Shown here one piece after another: positions 18,887-26,037 of a DNA stretch of 64,000 bases. The DNA is from Herbiconiux ginsengi (GTDB lineage: Bacteria; Actinomycetota; Actinomycetes; Actinomycetales; Microbacteriaceae), in the NCBI RefSeq assembly GCF_900107435.1, contig NZ_FNPZ01000003.1, forward strand, positions 714,938-778,937, written 5' to 3'. The notes under the pieces were generated by a model. That model did not search any database. It was not told the origin of the DNA and worked only from the letters and a program-made list of their open reading frames with translations. Each line of letters begins with the position of its first letter. The stretch's first letter is position 1. A program made the translations under genes and the position numbers.

Positions 18887-20392
18887 GTGCCCAAGATCCT
18901 CATCGTCGGCGGCGGATACGCCGGGTTCTACACTGCGTGGAAGCTCGAGAAGTGGCTGAGGTCCGGCGAGGCCGAGGTCACGGTCGTCGACCCGCTGCCG
19001 TACATGACGTACCAGCCCTTCCTGCCTGAGGTGGCGGCCGGATCGATCGAGCCGCGTCACGCGGTGGTCGGCATCCGTCGTCACCTGAAGAAGACCCGCG
19101 TGATCGCGGGCAAGGTGACCGGTGTGAACCACGACGCGAAGACGGCCACCATCACTCCCGCCGCCGGTGAGGCGTGGGAGGAGAGCTACGACCAGATCGT
19201 GATCACGGCCGGTGCCGTCTCGCGCACCTTCCCGATTCCGGGCGTGGCCGACGAGGCCATCGGGCTCAAGACGATCGAAGAGGCGACCGCGATCCGCGAC
19301 CGCGTGCTCACCAACTTCGACAAGGCGGCACTCCTGCCGCCCGGCCCCGAACGCGACCGCCTGCTCACCGTCGTGGTGGTCGGCGGAGGCTTCGCGGGCA
19401 TCGAGGTGTTCGCCGAGCTGCGCTCCTTCGTCAGCGCCCTCGTCGAGACCTACCCCGAGATCGAGTTCGAGGACACCCATTTCCACCTGATCGAGGCGAT
19501 GGGCCGCATCATGCCCGAGGTGAGCCTGCCCACGTCGCTCTGGGTCATCAAGAACCTGGCCGAGCGCGGGGCTCAGATCCACCTCGACACCCAGCTCAAG
19601 TCGGCGGTGGGCGGCGTGATCGAGCTGTCGACCGGTGAGAGCTTCGAGTCCGACCTCATCATCTGGACCGCCGGTGTCATGGCCACGCCCGACATCAAGC
19701 ACTACGGCCTTCCGCTGGAGGAGCGCGGGCGACTGCGCGTGCGCGCCGACCTGCGGGTCGAGGGCGACGACGGCATCGTCGAAGGCGCCTGGGGTGCTGG
19801 CGACGTGAGCGCCGTGCCCGATCTCACGGGTGGCGGCGTCGGCGGATACTGCGTGCCGAACGCCCAGCACGCCGTGCGCCAGGGCAAGCTGCTGGCGAAG
19901 AACATCGTGGCCGACCTGCGTGGCGAAGGGGTCAAAGACTACTTCCACAAGAACATGGGTGCGGTCGCCGGTCTCGGTCTCGGCATCGGAGTGTTCCAGT
20001 CGGGCAAGCTGGCCATCAAGGGTCTGCCGGCCTGGTTCGCGCACCGTGGCTACCACGGTCTCGCGATGCCGTCGTGGGAGCGCAAGTTCCGCGTGATCTG
20101 GGGCTGGGTGAACAACTTCTTCCTCGGCCGCGACAACGTCTCGCTCGAGGCCCGTGTGCACCCGCGCGCCGAGTTCGAGAAGTTCGCGGCGCGCCCGCGT
20201 CCGGCGGCTCCGGCCGTCGAGGTCCCTGCTGCACCCGCATCCGCCCCTGAGCCGTCGCCCGCCCTGGTGGGCGCTCCGGCATCGGCGCCCGCTCCCGAAG
20301 CAGCCGTCGACGGCGAGTCCTCCGCTCCGGCGGCCAAGGCCCCTCGCGCCACCAAGGCTCGCACCCCGAAGGCGGCTCCGGCCGCCGAGTGA
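18887..20392 (+). CDS. ndh: Type II NADH dehydrogenase
   Basis: Non-proton-pumping NADH:menaquinone oxidoreductase of the respiratory chain, a peripheral membrane flavoprotein. The 501-residue protein has the FAD fold VGGGYAGFY at residues 6-14 and the NADH fold VVVGGGFAGIEV near 162-173. The FAD-contact segment GAGDVSAVPD and a membrane-associated C-terminal region follow. The last 75 or so residues form an Ala/Pro/Ser-rich, finally Lys/Arg-rich tail that most homologues lack. GTG 18887 is chosen because AGGAG lies 11 bases upstream and the protein then begins PKILIVGGGYAG; the frame is open much further upstream without conservation. Confidence 0.93.
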   Translation: MPKILIVGGGYAGFYTAWKLEKWLRSGEAEVTVVDPLPYMTYQPFLPEVAAGSIEPRHAVVGIRRHLKKTRVIAGKVTGVNHDAKTATITPAAGEAWEESYDQIVITAGAVSRTFPIPGVADEAIGLKTIEEATAIRDRVLTNFDKAALLPPGPERDRLLTVVVVGGGFAGIEVFAELRSFVSALVETYPEIEFEDTHFHLIEAMGRIMPEVSLPTSLWVIKNLAERGAQIHLDTQLKSAVGGVIELSTGESFESDLIIWTAGVMATPDIKHYGLPLEERGRLRVRADLRVEGDDGIVEGAWGAGDVSAVPDLTGGGVGGYCVPNAQHAVRQGKLLAKNIVADLRGEGVKDYFHKNMGAVAGLGLGIGVFQSGKLAIKGLPAWFAHRGYHGLAMPSWERKFRVIWGWVNNFFLGRDNVSLEARVHPRAEFEKFAARPRPAAPAVEVPAAPASAPEPSPALVGAPASAPAPEAAVDGESSAPAAKAPRATKARTPKAAPAAE

Positions 20393-20433
20393 CCTCGCCG
20401 TGGGGCCTCCCGGCTGCGGCCGGGGGCTCCCGG

Positions 20434-20439
20434 TACGAT
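20434..20439 (+). promoter_or_regulatory. Candidate -10 box (TACGAT) for tRNA-Leu
   Basis: TACGAT lies 27 bases before the mature tRNA start, leaving room for a short 5' leader. A GC-rich hairpin just before it (about 20403-20430) may end the ndh transcript. Confidence 0.3.
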
Positions 20440-20466
20440 GGGGTGCCCGCGGCACGCCGGTGCCTG

Positions 20467-20540
20467 GCCCCCATAGCCCAATTGGCAGAGGCAGACGACT
20501 TAAAATCGTCACAGTGAGGGTTCGAGTCCCTCTGGGGGTA
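20467..20540 (+). tRNA. tRNA-Leu (anticodon TAA) with a short variable arm
   Basis: A 74-base cloverleaf: acceptor GCCCCCA/TGGGGGT with a terminal G-T pair, a weak three-pair D stem GCC/GGC, anticodon stem GACGA/TCGTC, loop CTTAAAA with anticodon TAA at 20501-20503, a five-base variable loop ACAGT, T stem GAGGG/CCCTC with loop TTCGAGT, and discriminator A. CCA is not encoded. TAA reads Leu UUA/UUG codons, and A73 fits leucine, but bacterial tRNA-Leu normally has a long variable arm, which is missing here. The amino acid is therefore inferred from the anticodon only. Confidence 0.85.
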
Positions 20541-20566
20541 CGGCCTCGCCCGCTCGGTCGACCCGA

Positions 20567-20731
20567 TCAGGCGAAGCGCAGAGCCGCGACGACGACCAGA
20601 CCGGTCACCGCCGCCAGCAGAACCAACCCGGCGAGGATACGGAACGTCCAGCTGCCGGCAAGCCGTTGCCACCCGGTCTCGAGCTCCGGACGGTAGAAGC
20701 GGCCCTTGCGGTGGTCGATTCGTCGTTGCAT
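20567..20731 (-). CDS. Small single-pass membrane protein (54 residues)
   Basis: Starts at ATG 20731 (minus strand), which is preceded at 7 bases by TAGCGT, so it may be leaderless. The basic N-terminus MQRRIDHRKGRFYRPELE is followed by one C-terminal span, FRILAGLVLLAAVTGLVVVAAL. The longer frame to 20887 only adds unconserved Arg-rich residues. It is divergent from the next gene and convergent with the tRNA. Function unknown. Confidence 0.5.
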   Translation of the reverse strand: MQRRIDHRKGRFYRPELETGWQRLAGSWTFRILAGLVLLAAVTGLVVVAALRFA

Positions 20732-20873
20732 TGTCCGTACGCTACGTGCACCTCCGCTTCCGGATGCGCCGTATCGCCCGGGGTTCACCCCGATCTTCAC
20801 CCGATGCCGGTGGGTGCGACCGCCTTCCTGCCGTCGGACGGCCTTCGAGGTCGCTCGAGGGGTGCCCGGGCGA

Positions 20874-20879
20874 TACGAT
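20874..20879 (+). promoter_or_regulatory. -10 box (TACGAT) of a leaderless small membrane protein gene
   Basis: TACGAT, six bases, then ATG 20886, with no Shine-Dalgarno. Confidence 0.45.
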
Positions 20880-20885
20880 GGGCGC

Positions 20886-21182
20886 ATGGTGGGGATCTGG
20901 ACGCTCGTTCTGTCGATCGTGGTGCTGGCCGGCGGGGTCGCCGCGACGGCGATCGCGTTGCGCAGCGAGAATCAGATCGCGATCATGCTCGCGCTCGACG
21001 CGGCCGTGCTGAGCGGCGTCGGTGTGCTGCTCAACGTCTTCTCGGCGGGTGAGCTCCAGCTCACCGCGATCGTCTGCTTCGTCGTGCTCCCCGCCCTCGC
21101 CGCCGGCGCCGGGGCGCTCCTCGGGCGGTTCCGTCCGACGCCCCGGATGCGCTACGAATCCACCCAGATCGCCGCTCGCTGA
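20886..21182 (+). CDS. Small membrane protein (98 residues)
   Basis: Three hydrophobic segments: WTLVLSIVVLAGGVAATAIAL (5-25), IAIMLALDAAVLSGVGVLLNVF (about 32-53) and LTAIVCFVVLPALAAGAGALLG (about 59-80). A short polar tail follows. The start is ATG 20886, set by the TACGAT box six bases upstream; the longer frame from 20706 runs through the promoter region. Function unknown. It sits between the tRNA region and the nucleotidyltransferase gene. Confidence 0.6.
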   Translation: MVGIWTLVLSIVVLAGGVAATAIALRSENQIAIMLALDAAVLSGVGVLLNVFSAGELQLTAIVCFVVLPALAAGAGALLGRFRPTPRMRYESTQIAAR

Positions 21183-21209
21183 GGCCTCGCCCCGCCCTCT
21201 TCGGCGTGT

Positions 21210-21215
21210 TAGTCT
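21210..21215 (+). promoter_or_regulatory. Candidate -10 box (TAGTCT) for the nucleotidyltransferase-phosphatase pair
   Basis: TAGTCT gives a predicted start near 21222 and a leader of about 35 bases that contains the ribosome site GAGGAAGGGG. Confidence 0.4.
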
Positions 21216-21255
21216 GGCGGACTTTGCAGTTCGTGGAGGTCGAGGAAGGGGCGTC

Positions 21256-21993
21256 GTGATCGACGACGAGCGGGTGATCGTGAGTGCCGAGTACGGTTCG
21301 CGCGCGGTGGGAGTCGCGACCGGCGACTCCGACCGCGACCTGATGAGCGTCTTCCTCGAACCGCCCCGCTTCGTGACAGGCATCGACGCGATCGACACGG
21401 TCACGGGCGGCACCGCTGCGGTGGGCGAGCGCTCGACCCGGAATGATACCGACACGGTGAGCTACCCGCTGCGCAAATGGGCGCGTCTCGCGGCCATCGG
21501 CAACCCGACAGTGCTCTTCCTGCTGTTCGTTCCGTGCCATGAGGTGATGACCTCCGAGTGGGGGCGCATCCTCGACGTCCGAGACGCCTTCCTCTCGCGT
21601 GATGCCGGCCGCCGGTTCGCCGGCTATTCCTGGGGCCAGCGGGAGGCGTTGCTGGGTCTCCGGAACAAGCGCACGAACCGCCCGGAACTGGTGCATCGGC
21701 ACGGCTACGACACGAAGTTCGCCTACCACATGATCCGCACCGCCCTGCAGGGGATCGAACTGATGAACACCGGAGCGCTCCGGCTGCCGATGGGCCCCGA
21801 GGAGGTCGCGCTTCTGCGTTCCATCCGCCGCGGCGCCCTCGACAAGGATGACGTGATCGGCCTGTCGAACGACCTCGACGCCCAGCTGGCGAGCGCGATC
21901 GGAGCGTCGGCGTTGCCCGAGAACGCCGATCGCGCGCGCATCAACGCGACCTTGCACGGCATCCATCTCGACGCTTGGCAGGTGCACGTATGA
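21256..21993 (+). CDS. Nucleotidyltransferase of the YcgL/RlaP type (COG3541)
   Basis: A 245-residue DNA-polymerase-beta-fold nucleotidyltransferase. Near the N-terminus GSRAVGVATGDSDRDLMSVFL carries the GS...SDxD pattern whose two Asp bind the catalytic metals. WARLAAIGNPTVLFLLFVP and KFAYHMIRTALQGIELMNTGALRLPM match the helical part of the PF10127 family. Some members (RlaP) occur in predicted RNA-repair operons. GTG 21256 follows GAGGAAGGGG. The stop overlaps the ATG of a PNKP-type phosphatase (ATGA), so the two proteins are made together. Substrate unknown; RNA 3' ends are my inference. Confidence 0.8.
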   Translation: MIDDERVIVSAEYGSRAVGVATGDSDRDLMSVFLEPPRFVTGIDAIDTVTGGTAAVGERSTRNDTDTVSYPLRKWARLAAIGNPTVLFLLFVPCHEVMTSEWGRILDVRDAFLSRDAGRRFAGYSWGQREALLGLRNKRTNRPELVHRHGYDTKFAYHMIRTALQGIELMNTGALRLPMGPEEVALLRSIRRGALDKDDVIGLSNDLDAQLASAIGASALPENADRARINATLHGIHLDAWQVHV

Positions 21994-22484
21994 CGGCTCA
22001 GCCGGCGGTGCCGGACAGGACGGCGGCGGATGCGCGGCCTTCGGTGATCGTCGACATGGACGGAACACTCGCCGACGTCGCCGGCATCCGCCATTACGTG
22101 CTCGACGATCTGCACCGTCGCAACTTCGACAAGTTCCACGCGGCCGCGAGCTGGGTGCCGCCGATCGCCGACGTCGTGCGGATCACCCGGGCTCTGCATG
22201 GGGCCGGCCTCGGCATCGTCGTGCTGACCTCGCGCACCGAGCGCTGGCGTTACCGCACGCGCGCGTGGCTCGTGAAATGGGAGATCCCGGTCGACGCGCT
22301 CGGTATGCGGGCCGAGACCGACACCCGGCGTGACGACGCCGTGAAACGCGACCTGCTCGACCGGATGCGCGCCCTCGGCTACGACCCGGTGCTCGCGATC
22401 GACGACAACCCCGTGGTCATCGCCCTCTGGCGCTCCCTGTCGATCCCGACCGTGACCGTGCCGGGCTGGGCGCACGACGACTGA
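21990..22484 (+). CDS. HAD phosphatase related to the 3'-phosphatase domain of polynucleotide kinase
   Basis: A 164-residue stand-alone HAD enzyme. Motif I is VDMDGTLAD (near 18-26), motif II LTSRTERW, and motif IV LAIDDNPVVIALWR. RAETDTRRDDAVKRDLL closely follows the segment of the phage T4 Pnkp phosphatase domain (DTRKDDVVKE by memory), which removes 3'-phosphate or 2',3'-cyclic phosphate ends. No P-loop kinase domain is present. It overlaps the nucleotidyltransferase gene by four bases, suggesting it prepares ends for that enzyme. No ligase gene is seen nearby. The PNKP-family call is strong; the nucleic-acid substrate is inferred. Confidence 0.82.
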   Translation: MTAQPAVPDRTAADARPSVIVDMDGTLADVAGIRHYVLDDLHRRNFDKFHAAASWVPPIADVVRITRALHGAGLGIVVLTSRTERWRYRTRAWLVKWEIPVDALGMRAETDTRRDDAVKRDLLDRMRALGYDPVLAIDDNPVVIALWRSLSIPTVTVPGWAHDD

Positions 22485-24086
22485 CTAGCGATCGCGCTGG
22501 AAAGCCGACTTCGGCGCGCTCGAACCCGGGCCCTGCGTCTCGAACTCGTCGACGATGGCTCCGGTCTCGTCGAACTGCCAGCCGAGCACCCGCCAACCCT
22601 GCACGCTCACCTTCACCGTCACTCCGTCGACGCTCGCGGTGCTCGGAACATCCAGCGGGCCCTCGAAATACCAGTACTCGGCCGCGGCGAGCTCCTCCGG
22701 TGTCTCGATCACCCGGCGGTCGGTGGTGGTGTACACGAAGGCGTTGGCCGGATGCTCCTCGAACACGGCCAGCTTGTCGCCCGCAAGGAGCGCCCGGTAG
22801 GGCGCCAGCTCGTCTTCTTCGGCCTGGGCCGCACCGGACAGACGCGACCGGGCGGCGGCGAAGACCGCTTCCATCCGCTCGCGCAGGTCACCGACGCTCG
22901 CCGGACCGGAGGCGATCGTGACCGGATGTTCGCCCGGCACCGAGACGACCTTGTCGCGCATCTCCGAGTACTCGGCCTGCTCCCGCAGCACCGCGTCTGC
23001 GGCCAGCATCTGACCGGTGTCGAACGGCGGAGTCGAGTCGAGAAGTCCGGCCTCCCAGGTGGTGAGGAGTCGTTCTGCGCGGTCGACGAAGGCCTGCAAT
23101 GCCGCGGTCGTCTGATCGTCAAACACGGGATCGGGGGCAACGGGGCGGTCGATCCGCCGGGCATACACCGCGTCGACGCCCACCCAGCTCGCCGCGGTCA
23201 CCGCATCGCCGTAGAACGCGGGGGCGCCGTCGGTGCGCCACGCGCCGTCGAGCGACCCCTCCACGGCCGCGTCGACGAGGATGACCGCCCCGCTGCCCGG
23301 GTCGTCTTCGACGGCGCCCTCGGTCGTGATCCGTCCGTCCGACACCTCGAACCGGATGACCCGCGCCACCGTCGAATCCCGCGACAGCGTCACCTGGTAC
23401 GCACCGTCGTGCTGGTCGAGCAGGTGCCAGTCGCTGCCCCATCCGGAGTCGCGGAGATTGTTCCAGCCGCGCACATCGTCGAACGAGACCGTGATCTCCT
23501 GGCCCACCACCGTGCCGTCGTTGGCGGTGAACGCGTGCCGGTTGTCGACGAACGTCGCGCGGGCGATCCGCCGACCCTCGTGGAAGCAGTGTGCTTCGAG
23601 TCGAGAGGTGTCGACCTGACCCTTGAGGAAGATCGTGGCCGTGAGCCGAGGGGCGTCGTATTCGTCGACCGCGTTCAGGCAGAGCAGGCCGAGTCCGAGC
23701 ATCCAGTCGTTGTCGATCGCGTAGCGCTGCTCGCCGTCGAGCGCGACCGCCGTGAGGGAGCCCGTATGGAGCGGCAGATCGACGCCGTCGAGCGCCGAGA
23801 CGATCCGCAGGGCGAAGGCGACCGTGCCGGGTTCGCCGAGGTCGCCGCCGTCGACCCACCGTTGCAGATCGAGCACCGTGGTCTGCTGGGCGTCGAGTTC
23901 GGGAACCGCGACGCGATGCTCGAACCAGGGCGAGCCGTCGGGCCGGGCGACCGACCACACCAGTTCGCCGCCGGCGGGAGCGGGCCCGCGCAGGTGCACC
24001 CTGAGCCGTGGATTCCAGCCTTCGGGCCGGAAGCTGCCGAACATTCCAGCACTCGCTCGCAACGCATGCTTGATCACAGTTGTCAT
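22485..24086 (-). CDS. Unrecognised 533-residue protein
   Basis: Not recognised. The protein is soluble-looking, without signal peptide or membrane segments, acidic and rich in Trp, Asp and Val, with an alternating pattern in the first 300 residues that suggests beta sandwiches (LRVHLRGPAPAGGELVWSV; ITVSFDDVRGWNNL). Around residue 370-450 it is more helical and charged. The C-terminal 80 residues are again beta-like (YWYFEGPLDV; VKVSVQGWRVLGWQFDE). I chose ATG 24086 because the upstream extension to 24182 is unconserved-looking; no good ribosome site is visible. The gene abuts the end of the HAD phosphatase, convergent and with no gap. Codon use looks native. Confidence 0.7.
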   Translation of the reverse strand: MTTVIKHALRASAGMFGSFRPEGWNPRLRVHLRGPAPAGGELVWSVARPDGSPWFEHRVAVPELDAQQTTVLDLQRWVDGGDLGEPGTVAFALRIVSALDGVDLPLHTGSLTAVALDGEQRYAIDNDWMLGLGLLCLNAVDEYDAPRLTATIFLKGQVDTSRLEAHCFHEGRRIARATFVDNRHAFTANDGTVVGQEITVSFDDVRGWNNLRDSGWGSDWHLLDQHDGAYQVTLSRDSTVARVIRFEVSDGRITTEGAVEDDPGSGAVILVDAAVEGSLDGAWRTDGAPAFYGDAVTAASWVGVDAVYARRIDRPVAPDPVFDDQTTAALQAFVDRAERLLTTWEAGLLDSTPPFDTGQMLAADAVLREQAEYSEMRDKVVSVPGEHPVTIASGPASVGDLRERMEAVFAAARSRLSGAAQAEEDELAPYRALLAGDKLAVFEEHPANAFVYTTTDRRVIETPEELAAAEYWYFEGPLDVPSTASVDGVTVKVSVQGWRVLGWQFDETGAIVDEFETQGPGSSAPKSAFQRDR

Positions 24087-24246
24087 TGAGGAATGATCAC
24101 TTAATCGGATCTGATGCGCAAGCGAGCCGAATGCTCCCGAACGACGTAGCGTGGCGCGTAAGGCGGCTGCGCCCCGGTGCACTGTGGCAGCATGGACGAC
24201 GGGAGCGAGTGCTCACGACGGTGACGCAGCTCAGGGGGAGACGAGG

Positions 24247-24591
24247 ATGTCGGAATCCCGGATGACGACGGTCGCCGTCGTCGACGCGGACGAGGAGGCG
24301 CTGGCTGCGAAAGTCGCGGCCTTGGCGGGTGCGCCCGGGATCGACGTGCGGATCGGAGCCGTCTCGCTCGGTCAATTGCTGACCCATCCGGGATTCCCCC
24401 CTGATGTCGTGGTCATCCAGCAGCGCGAGGGCGAGCGGGTCTCGGTGAACTACAAGATCCGCGTCTGCCGCCTCGCCGATGCCCGGGTCATCGTCGTCTC
24501 CGACGACGGGCACGAGCTGGCGCCGGATGTCGGTCAACTCATGACTCCCGTGAGATCCTTCGCTCAAGCGGTGGCCCTGATCGCCTCCTGA
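24247..24591 (+). CDS. Degenerate receiver-like (pseudo-REC) protein, 114 residues
   Basis: It follows the CheY/REC secondary-structure order: beta-1 VAVVDADEEAL near residue 9, beta-3 PDVVVIQQREGER near 53, beta-4 ARVIVVSDDG near 79, and a final MTPVRSF where beta-5 would be. The residues needed for phosphorylation are changed. The phospho-acceptor Asp after beta-3 is Gln, and the beta-5 Lys is not seen. No output domain follows. It could bind a partner independently of phosphorylation, or be a relic of a NarL-type regulator. ATG 24247 follows AGGGGGAGACGAGG. Assignment by pattern only. Confidence 0.55.
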   Translation: MSESRMTTVAVVDADEEALAAKVAALAGAPGIDVRIGAVSLGQLLTHPGFPPDVVVIQQREGERVSVNYKIRVCRLADARVIVVSDDGHELAPDVGQLMTPVRSFAQAVALIAS

Positions 24592-24623
24592 ACCGCTTCC
24601 GGATCGGTGTCGGCCACCGGTCA

Positions 24624-24629
24624 TAGACT
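24624..24629 (+). promoter_or_regulatory. -10 box (TAGACT) of leaderless fgd
   Basis: TAGACT, six bases, ATG 24636, no ribosome site. Confidence 0.5.
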
Positions 24630-24635
24630 CGGATC

Positions 24636-25646
24636 ATGACGATTCCCCTTCGCTTCGGCTACAAGGCCTCGGCCGAGCAGTTCGGCCCGACCGAGTTGCT
24701 GAACTACGCCGTGCTGGCCGAGCAGGCCGGCTTCGACTCGGTGTTCGTGTCCGACCATTTCCAGCCCTGGAATCATGAGGGAGGTCACGCGCCGGCGGCG
24801 ATGCCCTGGCTCGGCGCGCTGGGCGCCCGCACCGAACGCATCCTGATGGGGACATCGGTGCTCACGCCGTCGTTCCGTTACCACCCGGGTGTCGTGGCAC
24901 AGGCGTTCGGCACGCTCGGCGCGATGTTCCCGGGCCGGGTCATCCTCGGCGTCGGCAGCGGGGAGGCGCTCAACGAGGTGGCGCTCGGCATCCCGTGGCC
25001 GGAGGTGAAGGAGCGGTTCGCGCGCCTGAAGGAGGCGATCACGATCATCGAGACGCTCTGGAGCGAAGACCGGGTGACGTATGAGGGTCAGTTCTTCCGC
25101 ACGGAGAATGCGACGATCTACGACAAGCCGGTCACGCCGGTGCCGATCTACATCGGCGCCTCCGGGCCGGCCGCGACCCGCTTGGCCGGCCGGATGGCTT
25201 CGGGGTTCATCACGACGTCGGGCAAGGCGCGCGAGCTCTACACCGAGACGCTGCTGCCGGCCCTCGCCGAGGGGATCGAGAAGGCCCATCGCTCGGCCGA
25301 CGACGTCGACACCCTGATGGAGATGAAGGTGTCGTTCGACCACGACCGCGAAAGGGCGCTGAACGACACCCGGTATTGGGCGCCGCTGGCTCTCACTCCC
25401 GAGGAGAAGATGGCGGTCGAAGACCCGATCGAGATGCAGCGACTCGCCGATGCGTTGCCGATCGAGCGCACGGCGGCCCGCTGGATCGTGTCGACCGATC
25501 CCGACGAGCATGTCGAGCGCATCCAGTCGTACATCGATCTCGGCTTCCGGCACCTCGTCTTCCACGGGCCGGGAGCGGATCAGGAGCGATTCATCCGGCT
25601 CTACGGAGAGGAGATCCTGCCGCGTCTTCGTGCGCGCCACGGGTGA
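24636..25646 (+). CDS. fgd: F420-dependent glucose-6-phosphate dehydrogenase (LLM class)
   Basis: Oxidises glucose 6-phosphate to 6-phosphogluconolactone while reducing coenzyme F420, giving F420H2 for reductases. The 336-residue TIM-barrel protein matches mycobacterial FGD nearly throughout from memory: GYKASAEQFGP at the start, SDHFQPWNHEGGHAP with the catalytic-site His, MGTSVLTPSFRYHP, GVGSGEALNEVALG, ASGPAATRLAGRMASGF, YWAPLALTPEEK and DPIEMQRLADALPIE. Its presence implies that the organism makes F420. The last 56 bases overlap a small convergent gene. TAGACT six bases before ATG supports a leaderless transcript. Confidence 0.93.
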   Translation: MTIPLRFGYKASAEQFGPTELLNYAVLAEQAGFDSVFVSDHFQPWNHEGGHAPAAMPWLGALGARTERILMGTSVLTPSFRYHPGVVAQAFGTLGAMFPGRVILGVGSGEALNEVALGIPWPEVKERFARLKEAITIIETLWSEDRVTYEGQFFRTENATIYDKPVTPVPIYIGASGPAATRLAGRMASGFITTSGKARELYTETLLPALAEGIEKAHRSADDVDTLMEMKVSFDHDRERALNDTRYWAPLALTPEEKMAVEDPIEMQRLADALPIERTAARWIVSTDPDEHVERIQSYIDLGFRHLVFHGPGADQERFIRLYGEEILPRLRARHG

Positions 25647-25842
25647 GTGCGGCGAACCACGGGCGGCTGGCCTCGAGTGAGGTCCAGAGCCGGTCGGCGC
25701 GCACCTGACCATATCGGCCGGCTTCGAAGACGAGGCGTTCGCGCACCCAGCCGATGGGTTCACGGCGCGAGTCGTTCTGGTCGACCACGAGCCAGTAGTC
25801 GGCTCCGATGCGCTGGTAGCGGATGTCGGTGGAATTCGTCAT
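25591..25842 (-). CDS. Small conserved-looking protein (83 residues)
   Basis: Begins at ATG 25842 (minus), with GGGGAG ten bases upstream. The core IRYQRIGADYWLVVDQNDSRREPIGWVRERLVFEAGRYGQVRADRLWTSLEASRPWFAAL reads like a small beta-rich domain that could bind DNA or substrate; I do not recognise the family. The 3' end overlaps the end of fgd on the other strand by 56 bases, leaving either an antisense overlap or a shorter true protein. The upstream extension to 25950 is not supported. The 195 bases between it and the flavin reductase hold no gene. Confidence 0.5.
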   Translation of the reverse strand: MTNSTDIRYQRIGADYWLVVDQNDSRREPIGWVRERLVFEAGRYGQVRADRLWTSLEASRPWFAALTRGAHEDAAGSPLRRAG

Positions 25843-26037
25843 GGATCGGACTCTCCCCGGCGGGCGCGGTGCGGTGTCCGTCGGAATCAGGATGGTTCCG
25901 CGAGCCCGCAGCGGCGGGTGGGTAGCCCGGAGACCGGAGCTCGAGGTCATCTCCAGAGGAACCGGAGGATGTTCCGTCCCAGTCTCGGCCGGATGGACTT
26001 AAATTGATCGCCCCAGTACGGGGGGTAGACAGCAGCC

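Noticed and set aside
25996..26027. Sequence with GACTTAAA and GGGGGTA resembling pieces of the tRNA-Leu gene, as if an attachment-site copy
   Set aside because: The two short matches are 32 bases end to end here versus 44 in the tRNA, with unrelated sequence between. There is no integrase, so chance similarity is likelier.
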